Source of the DNA: an uncultured Bermanella sp.
GTDB taxonomy: Bacteria > Pseudomonadota > Gammaproteobacteria > Pseudomonadales > Oceanobacteraceae
Assembly (NCBI GenBank): GCA_913058575.1
Contig: CAJXRF010000014.1
Coordinates: 1-64,000, forward strand
Direction of reading: 5' to 3'
DNA length: 64,000 nucleotides
A program made the translations under genes and the position numbers. Under the pieces are notes generated by a model, which made no database searches, was not told where the DNA came from, and was given only the letters and a program-made list of their open reading frames with translations. Shown one piece after another: positions 9,060-17,600 of the stretch. Positions within the stretch are counted from its first letter, which is position 1. Every line of letters starts with the position of its first letter.

Positions 9060-9067
9060 TTAGGCGC
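9045..9067 (-). terminator. Probable terminator downstream of lolD
   Basis: Read on the minus strand, GCGCCT-AATTAA-AGGCGC is followed by TTTT. The 6-bp GC-rich stem overlaps the last codons of the DUF2062 gene. It is short, so confidence is moderate. Confidence 0.5.
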
Positions 9068-9085
9068 CATACTAAATGTTTATTA

Positions 9086-9787
9086 TTAAGCCAATTGCGA
9101 CTCTACTATCTCGTTTAGCCCTCCTCCTTCCAATCGAAAACTTTTTTGGGCTAACGCTGCAAAGTTTAAATCATGAGTTACCGCTACAAAAGCCGTTTTA
9201 ACCTGCCCATTTAGCTCCTTAAGCAGCCCCTGAACATCTTTTGCAGTATTGGTGTCCAAATTACCCGTCGGCTCATCCAGTAGAACCAAGGCAGGGTCCG
9301 TAATTAAAGCCCGAGCAACCGCCACCCTTTGTCGTTCTCCTCCTGATAACTCCGAAGGTTTGTGCTTAGCTCTTGTTAATAGAGCAACTTTATCCAGCAT
9401 CGCTTGTGCTTTTTTTAAAGATGCCCTCTTGTCCATTCCATGTATCCACAATGGCATGGCTACATTTTCCAGTGCGGTAAATTCAGCCAACAGATGATGA
9501 AACTGATAGACAAACCCTAGATGGCGATTTCTGAGTTGACCAAGCTTACTTTCAGTCAGCATCGCCACATCCTCCCGCCCCCATAAAACTCTTCCCGAGG
9601 TGGGCAGATCTAACCCTGCCAACATATTCAGCAAAGTTGTTTTACCAGATCCTGACGCCCCAACAATAGACACCCAGTCTCCTTCAAATAAAGAGAAATT
9701 CACATTATCCAACACCCTGATAGGCTCTGGACCCACCTGGTACTCTTTAACCAAATCTTCGCATAATAGAACGCAATTAGATGTCAT
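9086..9787 (-). CDS. lolD: Lipoprotein-releasing ABC transporter ATPase LolD
   Basis: ATPase of the Lol complex, which extracts outer-membrane lipoproteins from the inner membrane and passes them to LolA. The 233-residue protein has Walker A GASGSGKTT (about 41-49), signature LSGGERQRV (about 147), Walker B LVLLDEPTG (about 168) and the switch His in VTHD. The LolD-specific HLGFVYQFHHLLAEFTALENVAMPL lies between them. It overlaps the permease gene by 11 bases, indicating coupling. Confidence 0.93.
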   Translation of the reverse strand: MTSNCVLLCEDLVKEYQVGPEPIRVLDNVNFSLFEGDWVSIVGASGSGKTTLLNMLAGLDLPTSGRVLWGREDVAMLTESKLGQLRNRHLGFVYQFHHLLAEFTALENVAMPLWIHGMDKRASLKKAQAMLDKVALLTRAKHKPSELSGGERQRVAVARALITDPALVLLDEPTGNLDTNTAKDVQGLLKELNGQVKTAFVAVTHDLNFAALAQKSFRLEGGGLNEIVESQLA

Positions 9788-11021
9788 AACGTAAGGCCTC
9801 TGCAGGTTTTACTTTTGAGGCTTTATAAGCTGGATACAAGGTTGCTAAAAAGCACATAACTAACCCACTTGAGGTCACAATCAATACATCGCTCCACAAT
9901 AACTGAGAAGGCAGATAACTAATGAAATACACATTGGCATTTAGAAATTGAATGCCTAGAATTTGTTCTACCCAGGCAATGACATCTGTGACGGTCAGCG
10001 CAAAGAGAATGCCCAATAGCGTACCAAGCACAATTCCCACGACACCAATCACAAACCCCTGAACCATAAAAACACTCATAATGGCACTAGGAGACATTCC
10101 AAGTGTTCTCATAATGGCAATATCGCCCTGTTTATCCGTCACCACCATCACTAAGGTGGATACAATATTAAAGGCCGCCACTGCAACGATAATCAGCAGC
10201 AACAAACCAATCATGGTTTTCTCCATTTTTATTGCCTGAAATAAATTCCCATGAGTGCGGGTCCAATCGCTGGCACGAAGATTACCCTCTAATTCGAACT
10301 GTAAATCCCAAGCAATTTTAGGCGCCTTAAACAAATCAGCTGTTTTTAAACGTAAACCCTGAGCTTGGTTATCCATGCGGGCCAGCTTGGCGGCATCTCG
10401 CATATGTATATAGGCAAAACTGGCATCCAATTCAGCCCCCACCGAGAATATACCGCTCACAGTAAAGCGCTTTAGCCTTGGCATCAGACCCGCTGGAGTA
10501 AGACTGGCTTCAGGCATAATTAAGGTAATTTTATCCCCTAAACTGGCGCCTAACTTTTTAGCCAGTAAGTCCCCCAAAATAACCTGATAACGCGCATCAT
10601 TAAGGGAGTAAAAATCCCCCTGAGTCATAAAATCAGGCAATATCGACACCTTGCGCTCCCATTCGGGTTCAATGCCATTGACCATCACCCCCTGAACTCG
10701 CCCTTTACTGCTCATCATCCCTTGAATTTGAACAAATGGTGCCGCCCCTAAAATATCTGGCTGAGTCATGACCTTGCTGGCCAATGTTTCCCAATCTTCT
10801 ATGCCGTCACTGCCATACAAGGCTGCATGAGACACCATGCCCAAGATGCGTTCACGCAATTCGCGATCAAACCCATTCATAACGGATAAAACCAGTATTA
10901 ATACAGCAACCCCTAACGTTAATCCGGCCATAGAAGTAGCTGAAATAAACGATATGAAGTGATTACGCCGTTTTGCGCCGGTATAACGCAAACCGATTTT
11001 TATTGGGAGTGTTTTAAGCAT
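9777..11021 (-). CDS. Lipoprotein-releasing system permease, LolC/LolE family
   Basis: A 414-residue inner-membrane permease with one N-terminal helix (about 24-50), a large periplasmic domain (50-265) and three C-terminal helices. It carries FISATSMAGLTLGVAVLI, TDKQGDIAIMRTLGMSP and the C-terminal PAEALRYDI of this family. Only one permease accompanies lolD, whereas E. coli and Pseudomonas have both LolC and LolE. It may therefore work as a homodimer of the hybrid LolF type, or the partner is elsewhere. The symbol is left open because LolC, LolE and LolF cannot be separated by eye. Confidence 0.88.
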   Translation of the reverse strand: MLKTLPIKIGLRYTGAKRRNHFISFISATSMAGLTLGVAVLILVLSVMNGFDRELRERILGMVSHAALYGSDGIEDWETLASKVMTQPDILGAAPFVQIQGMMSSKGRVQGVMVNGIEPEWERKVSILPDFMTQGDFYSLNDARYQVILGDLLAKKLGASLGDKITLIMPEASLTPAGLMPRLKRFTVSGIFSVGAELDASFAYIHMRDAAKLARMDNQAQGLRLKTADLFKAPKIAWDLQFELEGNLRASDWTRTHGNLFQAIKMEKTMIGLLLLIIVAVAAFNIVSTLVMVVTDKQGDIAIMRTLGMSPSAIMSVFMVQGFVIGVVGIVLGTLLGILFALTVTDVIAWVEQILGIQFLNANVYFISYLPSQLLWSDVLIVTSSGLVMCFLATLYPAYKASKVKPAEALRYDI

Positions 11022-11138
11022 GAGCAGAACATGACAACTAAGAAAAAAGCTAAGACTAATGAAAAGGTCGTTTAAATGAAATGGCCTTGCCGCTTTTTTG
11101 CCGCTAAAATAGCATTAATTCCTTTTAGAGCAATTACC

Positions 11139-11456
11139 ATGCGCTTCTTTTTTAACCAAATTGGACTAGCCGCTATTTTTCTGCTGATTTCACACGTCGC
11201 CTGGGCACAAGAGGCGACTCAAGAAGTCATAACCACCAACCACGCCATTACGATTCCCTTAAGTAAAAAAAATCGAACCAGCGAAATATTGCTACCTGAA
11301 CGTGGAGACAGCAAAGAAAAGGTAGAATCGACTTTTGGTGAACCAGAATCAAGACAAAAACCCCGAGGCAAACCACCCATTAGCAGTTGGAGCTATTCAA
11401 GTTTTAAGGTTTATTTCGAATACGACCATGTCATCCATAGCACCGTCAAACATTAA
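11139..11456 (+). CDS. Secreted small protein, BamE/OmlA-like domain
   Basis: A 105-residue protein with a clear signal peptide (1-23, cleavage after HVAWA). The mature part contains GDSKEKVESTFGEPESR followed by PPISSWSYSSFKVYFEYDHVIHSTV. The pattern of a short helix, FGEP, then aromatic beta strands resembles the SmpA/OmlA/BamE fold; similar small proteins occur in other gammaproteobacteria with no settled function. ATG 11139 is preferred over ATG 11076 because it places the signal sequence at the N-terminus. It lies just upstream of aguA on the same strand but is not obviously linked in function. Confidence 0.6.
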   Translation: MRFFFNQIGLAAIFLLISHVAWAQEATQEVITTNHAITIPLSKKNRTSEILLPERGDSKEKVESTFGEPESRQKPRGKPPISSWSYSSFKVYFEYDHVIHSTVKH

Positions 11457-11476
11457 CTGATCATCAGCAGCCCATT

Positions 11477-12526
11477 ATGCCGAATTACTTCCCTGCTGAA
11501 TGGCATCCCCAACAAGCTATTCAGATAACCTGGCCGCACCCCAATACCGATTGGGCATGGATTATCGATGAAGCGCAGGCTTTTTATTACAAGTTGGCCA
11601 AAACTATATTAACGCTTCAAAATCTTGTTATTAGCGTGCCCAATAAAGAATTACAAAAAGAATTAGAATACTCTTTTAAAGACTCTAAGTTTGAATGCCG
11701 TATTTATATCTGCCCCAGTAACGACACGTGGACCCGAGATCACGGCCCCATCAGTATCTTCAATGAAAGTTTGCTTGAAATTCAAGATTATCAATTTAAT
11801 GGCTGGGGCAATAAATTTGAAGCGCAGTTAGACAACCAAATTACCCCCACTCTTTTCAAAGACGGGGCTTACAAAGGTGCCCACTTAAAGAAACATCATT
11901 TTGTTTTGGAAGGTGGCAGCTTAGAAAGTGATGGTGCAGGATCACTACTGACTACAACGCAGTGTCTTTTAAACAAAAATCGAAACCCTCGCTACGCTCA
12001 AAATGAAATAGAAAACCTATTAAAAACACAGCTGGGTTGTGACAATATTTTATGGTTAGAGCACGGTGACCTAATAGGCGATGACACAGACGCTCATATT
12101 GATACATTAGCTCGTTTCACTCCTAATAATGGCATTGTCTTTCAAGGATGCCAAAACCCTCTGGACGAGCACTTTTCTGATTTAAACAAAATGAAAGAGC
12201 AGTTAAGGTCCTTTAGGAACGCTCACGACCAACCCTACACGCTATTTGAATTACCCATGCCCAATGCTATTCATGAAGATCTAGGAACAACTGAGGAACA
12301 AAGATTACCTGCCAGCTATGCCAATTTTTTAATCCTAAATACAGCTGTATTACTGCCCGTTTATAATGTGCCACAAGATAAAGAAGCCATTGATGTAATG
12401 ACTCTTGCCATGCCAGAGCACGACATTATTCCCATCGACTGTACTTTATTAATTCGCCAATATGGCAGTCTGCATTGCATTACCATGCAAATTCCCACGC
12501 CAATCAGAGAGACCTCCAAAGCATGA
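11477..12526 (+). CDS. aguA: Agmatine deiminase
   Basis: Cytoplasmic hydrolase converting agmatine to N-carbamoylputrescine and ammonia, in the arginine-decarboxylase route to putrescine. The 349-residue protein has the family start MPNYFPAEWHPQQAIQITWP, the TWTRDHGPI motif (84-92), LEGGSLESDG, GDDTDAHIDTLARF with the catalytic His, and C-terminal GSLHCITMQ with the nucleophilic Cys334. All expected guanidino-modifying residues are visible. Its TGA overlaps the aguB ATG (ATGA). Confidence 0.95.
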   Translation: MPNYFPAEWHPQQAIQITWPHPNTDWAWIIDEAQAFYYKLAKTILTLQNLVISVPNKELQKELEYSFKDSKFECRIYICPSNDTWTRDHGPISIFNESLLEIQDYQFNGWGNKFEAQLDNQITPTLFKDGAYKGAHLKKHHFVLEGGSLESDGAGSLLTTTQCLLNKNRNPRYAQNEIENLLKTQLGCDNILWLEHGDLIGDDTDAHIDTLARFTPNNGIVFQGCQNPLDEHFSDLNKMKEQLRSFRNAHDQPYTLFELPMPNAIHEDLGTTEEQRLPASYANFLILNTAVLLPVYNVPQDKEAIDVMTLAMPEHDIIPIDCTLLIRQYGSLHCITMQIPTPIRETSKA

Positions 12527-13416
12527 GAACAATCAATGTGGTGGGCATTCAACAAGTGTGCTTTTCTGACAAGAAAAAGTCCTTTGAAAAGACTCAAAAG
12601 TGGATAGAAAAGGCCTGTGCGCAAAAAGCTGAACTAATTGTCTTGCAAGAACTGCACGCCACCGAATATTTTTGCCAAACAGAAGATCCTGGTAAGTTTG
12701 ATCTCGCCGAACCCCTAGATGGACCCACCGCACAGTTTTTAAGCCAGCAAGCCAAAAACACCAACGCAGTCATTGTAGGGTCAATTTTTGAACGCCGTGC
12801 AGCGGGTATTTATCACAATACCGCCTTGGTCTTTGATAAGGATGGCTCATTAGCAGGCCATTATCGAAAAATGCACATACCCGATGACCCAGGGTTTTAT
12901 GAGAAATATTACTTCACACCCGGAGATTCGAATGGCTTCGAACCCATACAAACCAGCCTAGGAAAACTAGGGGTGATGGTTTGCTGGGATCAATGGTATC
13001 CAGAAGGCGCACGATTAATGGCCCTAAAAGGTGCAGAAATACTCATCTATCCCACCGCAATAGGATGGGATAAGTCAGACTCCCATGACGAGCAAATGCG
13101 TCAAAAAGATGCATGGATAGGCGTTCAGCGAGGCCACAGTATCGCTAACAACCTCCCCTTAATTGCCGTCAATCGGGTGGGGGCTGAAGCTGATCCCAGC
13201 GCTCAAAGCAATGGCATTAACTTTTGGGGCCATTCGTTTATCAGCGGCCAACAAGGAGAGCTAATAGCCATGGCAGACCATCAAGACGAATGCCTAATAA
13301 GCGCTGAAATCAACCTAGATCAAACAGAACAGGTTAGACGCATTTGGCCTTATTTTAGAGACAGAAGAATCGATGCCTACCAAGGATTGAACAAAAGGTA
13401 TTTGGATGATAAATAA
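12523..13416 (+). CDS. aguB: N-carbamoylputrescine amidase
   Basis: Nitrilase-superfamily enzyme that hydrolyses N-carbamoylputrescine to putrescine, CO2 and ammonia, completing the pathway begun by aguA. The 297-residue protein shows the catalytic triad: Glu43 (LQELHATEYFC), Lys116 (YRKMHIPDDP) and Cys154 (VMVCWDQWYPEGAR). ATG 12523 overlaps the aguA stop and starts the usual MRTINVVGIQQ; an upstream ATG at 12475 in the same frame lies inside aguA and is unlikely. Confidence 0.95.
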   Translation: MRTINVVGIQQVCFSDKKKSFEKTQKWIEKACAQKAELIVLQELHATEYFCQTEDPGKFDLAEPLDGPTAQFLSQQAKNTNAVIVGSIFERRAAGIYHNTALVFDKDGSLAGHYRKMHIPDDPGFYEKYYFTPGDSNGFEPIQTSLGKLGVMVCWDQWYPEGARLMALKGAEILIYPTAIGWDKSDSHDEQMRQKDAWIGVQRGHSIANNLPLIAVNRVGAEADPSAQSNGINFWGHSFISGQQGELIAMADHQDECLISAEINLDQTEQVRRIWPYFRDRRIDAYQGLNKRYLDDK

Positions 13417-13482
13417 GGGTTTCAACTTTTGGTCAGCATGCGCTACTGTTTAATTAACCACTCACTCCAATGAGAGCACATT

Positions 13483-14142
13483 ATGCGTTTTGACCTCGGC
13501 CTTGCCTTACTCATTATAAGTTTAAGTCCCACTGTGCTAGGTCAGGTTGAAGAGCTCAGTAATACTGAAATGACCGAGGCCTACATTAAAGATGGGGCCA
13601 TTGTGGTTAAACAAAGAGTCAAGCAACAAGCAAAGAAACCCACCCCCATTAAAATTAATTTAACGGTAGGCCCCGGTGAACCCACTGTCACACAGGCGGA
13701 GCAGGTACAAGAACAAGACAAGCAGAATATAAGCCAAAATGAGCGCTTAGAAAGAGAACTGAACGATTCATCCAGCCAGCAACAGTTGCAGCAATTTGAA
13801 CTAAATCAAGTTAGCTCAAGTGTTACCTTACAGGAAATGCAAAATAATACGGCTCTTGCTCAACAATCACGAGCCCATGAAATTGTTCGCCAAGGATTAG
13901 GGTTAACGAATGACACGCAGATCACCACTGATCTTATGGCACAGTATTTACAAACCTTTACAGGCACCTACGTCACACCAAATGGCTCGCAGCAGCTAAT
14001 TACAGATCAAGGGTATCAATTTAGCACCCCTAACCCCAATGGTCAGCTTGGTACCGCGATCTACCCAATAGGCGACACCATGAGCGTAGAAGTAACCGAC
14101 CAGCAGGTCATATGGAATTTGTTATTTCCTCAAAAGCCATAG
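13483..14142 (+). CDS. Secreted Gln-rich protein of unknown function
   Basis: A 219-residue protein with a signal peptide (about 1-20, LIISLSPTVLG-Q). The mature part is polar, with a Gln/Glu/Asn-rich helical region (65-135) and a C-terminal domain (140-219) containing TYVTPNGSQQLITDQGYQF and ending in hydrophobic LLFPQKP. I recognise no family. ATG 13483 follows GAGAGCACATT and is consistent with the signal. It lies between aguB and a convergent HTH gene. Confidence 0.6.
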   Translation: MRFDLGLALLIISLSPTVLGQVEELSNTEMTEAYIKDGAIVVKQRVKQQAKKPTPIKINLTVGPGEPTVTQAEQVQEQDKQNISQNERLERELNDSSSQQQLQQFELNQVSSSVTLQEMQNNTALAQQSRAHEIVRQGLGLTNDTQITTDLMAQYLQTFTGTYVTPNGSQQLITDQGYQFSTPNPNGQLGTAIYPIGDTMSVEVTDQQVIWNLLFPQKP

Positions 14143-14147
14143 CCGAG

Positions 14148-14399
14148 TTAACCGAATAAATCATATCCTGAAGCTGTACTGCTGGTTTCTCCTTCATCTA
14201 ACCAGAATACGGATTTACTGAAGGTTTGCTCCATTAACCTAGCAAGACTATCGCTGATCTTTTTCTTACTGTTAGTGGCCAATAAGGCCTCTATTTGATG
14301 CTCTTCAATACCTAGGCACAAAGCAAAAGATAACTCATCTAATGCATTCTCCTGCATTAAGGCCACGGCATTTTTGCGACGCACGTCCAATAACTCCAC
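14148..14399 (-). CDS. Small Cro/C1-type HTH protein
   Basis: An 83-residue protein with the layout RRKNAVALMQE-x-SFALCLGIEEHQIEALL-x-KKKISDSLARLMEQTF-x-VFWLDE. This mirrors the XRE-like family in which RR.NL, LA..LG, IG..LAR.IE and WLD positions are conserved. It is probably a DNA-binding regulator, though the recognition helix is divergent. GTG 14399 is preferred, with GGAGG five bases upstream; the TTG at 14417 lies before this ribosome site. It is divergent from the carboxylase gene across 222 bases, so it could regulate that gene (inference). Confidence 0.55.
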   Translation of the reverse strand: MELLDVRRKNAVALMQENALDELSFALCLGIEEHQIEALLATNSKKKISDSLARLMEQTFSKSVFWLDEGETSSTASGYDLFG

Positions 14400-14621
14400 A
14401 CTCACCTCCAATTTCAATTGCGCCCATTGTAGCTAGGCTACACCTACTAAAGAAGGAGTATCTACAGAAAAAATAGCGCCTATCCTGCAGAAATTACATC
14501 CGATTACAAGATTAATCATGAGAAGGCTGTTTTATTTAACAATGTCTGTTATAAACGATGCAATATTGGTTTCGAACACCAGCCATCCGCCATAATATCC
14601 AACTATAAAGCGCCAATAGAT

Positions 14622-17600
14622 ATGTCAGAATTTGCTACAGACCAACTATTCCAGATTGCGGAAAAACTTAGCCAGGATTTCTCGTTATTTCCTGAGCAAG
14701 ATGAAAAGAATACCAAACCTCACATTCAAGGAATCTTGAGTGAGGAACAGGTTCAGAAAAAGCTCAGTGCACTGCAACAACTAAATATTGATGACTACAT
14801 TCAAGAGGTGGTTGCACCGAGTGAATCTAGTCAACGCCTTAATGCTAAGCAAATTGTCCACAAGCTTACTAATCGCTTCATCACTGAACAGGAGGTGGGT
14901 CCTCTTTACATTGCTGAAGTTGAGCTAGCGTTTAACAACCAATTCCGCCGCATTGGCTTTATTGGACAAAACCGCTCAGAGCAAAACGGTGCCTGGTCTC
15001 CTGAGCATCACAATAAAGCTGTCCAAGCTATGCGAAATTTCGCCAAGCATGCCATGCCTATTGTGACTCTAATAGACACGCCTGGGGCCGTAGCCGATGA
15101 ACAAGCCAACCTAAACAACCAAGCACACAGTATTTCACGCCTAATATCCGAGATGTCTAATACAGACACACCCACGGTGGGTATTATTTTAGGTGCCGGT
15201 TATTCTGGTGGTGCCATTCCACTCGCATCAACAAACGTATTACTTTCATTACGTGACGGTATATTCAACACCATTCAGCCACAAGGCCTTGCTAGTATTT
15301 CTCGCAAGTACAACCTTTCTTGGCAAGAGTGCTGTAAATATGTAGGTGTATCGGCTTATGAGCTATTGCCTAAAAACGTTATTGACGGCATTGTCGATTA
15401 TGCTCCAAGTGACCGCATTGATCAGCTTCAAAACCTTTTGAATGCTATTACTTCAAGTATCACCAGTATTGAACGGGGCGCTGAAAAATTTGCACGGGAA
15501 AATCCATATTTAATGGATCACTACCAGCGAAGTGTACAACGCTATCTAAACCCTTCAGACAAGTTAAGTGCTATGGAAAAAGACGCTAGCTTAATGCTTG
15601 CCTCTTCTCCATCTGAGCATCACAACCTGTTCCGCATGACCTATCGTTACATGCGTTACTTAACACTTAGAAAGCGTATTTCATCTACCACTGTGGGCCA
15701 TTATAGTCGCCTCGCTAAAACCGAGGCCACTGTTCCAAGCGGCAACTTGAACGAACGCCAAGAAGAAGAGAAACGTAAGAAATTTCAGAAGTGGCTGCAA
15801 GCCCCTGATAAAATCCGTTATGACGACGAACTTAATAAGCTTTGGAAAAACTACTGCCAAAAGAACCAAGAGCGAACAGAAACTCGTGGCTCTATTTCTC
15901 GCATGTTCTTTGGTAAGCCAGAAGACAACTACATCAAAGCAAAACAAGAGTTCAGTTTTGCGCTTGGTCTTTACTTGTTTAATCGCTGGAAATCTGATGC
16001 CGACATCAACTTTGCAGAACTGATTAACTACCTACAAAATGATCAGCAAAGTCGCTTCCTATTAACTCAAGACGATTTAACCGATAGCCAATCTATTGCT
16101 AACTTTATTAAGAAAAAAGAGCATAACCTTGCCGCCTTTATTCACAGCAAACTGGATTACGAGACCCAGGCCTTGTTATCTGAATACAAGCAAGGACAAG
16201 CAAGTGACAAACTATTAGCTGGTATTACTGAATGCTTAAACAACATTATTAGTGATGAAAAGATTGCTAATGATGTCACCGACAGCATTTCTTTAACCCC
16301 GCACACTGCTCAATTAATCAATAGTGTTGCCAGTGGGTCAATGGAAGTTAACCGTAGAATTCTAGAAGATGCCCTAGCCCCATATCTTCGAATTAAAAGC
16401 ACTGATGACTCCATTAAAAAATCTGATGCCAGCGTATTGGATGCCATTTTATTGGACGATTTACGCACAGAATTCATCAGCATCAGCCAAAACCTTATTA
16501 TGTTTGGCAAGCTTTACGATTTTGTTATCAATAATTTAGTAAAAGTAGCCAAGGAAGCCAAAGAAACTCACAGCCTTTCATTCCAAGCTGTTAATGAATT
16601 TATTAATCAAGGTCTTGACCATACTAATCAGTTAAGCATTGCTGAAAACCATAAAGAAGCATTTGCTGATTGGTTCCAGTACTTTATTGCATCCAACCAA
16701 AAAGGTGCATTCTTAAAGCAAGTTGAAGAGTGGAAGAAACTCAGCTTCCCTAGAATCAGTGATACTTTGTTTGTAATCATTACCTTCTTCTTTGAAAAGC
16801 TACTGGCTGAGTACTATCAGTCAAATCAAGGGCAAAACTATAATGGCCGAATCAACCCTTATAGCATTGGCCGTAAAAAAGATTTTTGGAACCGTTTAAC
16901 CATCGCGTATTTCGACTTGCTAATTCAAGACGTGTTAGATGATGTTAAAAAACAGAAAACCACACAATCTCAAGCATTTGTTGATCGCTTCTTTAATGAC
17001 TTTGAAGAAATAAACGACCACCTCATGACATCTGATCCAGCAAATTTCCCTGGCTTCAGAGGATCCATAGAAAAAGCACTAAGCAATGACATCACCCCAT
17101 GCGGTGTTATTACTGGCTTTGGCACCATACAAATTGGCGATGAGAGCCGCCGAGTGGGCGCCTTGGTTTCTAACCTTGACTTCCAAGCCGGCGCATTTGA
17201 TATGGCCAGTGCCGAGAAATTCTGTAAATTACTGGTTGAGTGCGCTAAACACAATTATCCAGTGGTTTGCTTTGTCTCCTCAGGCGGCATGCAAACTAAA
17301 GAAGGGGCCTCTGCCCTATTCTCTATGTCCATTGTAAATGATCGTATTACTCGCTTTGTACGAGACAATGACCTTCCAGTAGTTGTATTTGGTTTTGGTG
17401 ATTGCACAGGTGGTGCTCAGGCCAGTTTTGTAACCCACCCAATGGTACAAACCTTTTATTTCTCAGGAACCAATATGCCGTTTGCTGGGCAAATTGTTGT
17501 ACCGTCCTACTTACCTTCAACATCCACATTGTCTAACTATTTGTCTCAGAATGGTGAGTCAATGGTGGATCTGGTTAAGCACCCATTCATCGAAGACTTA

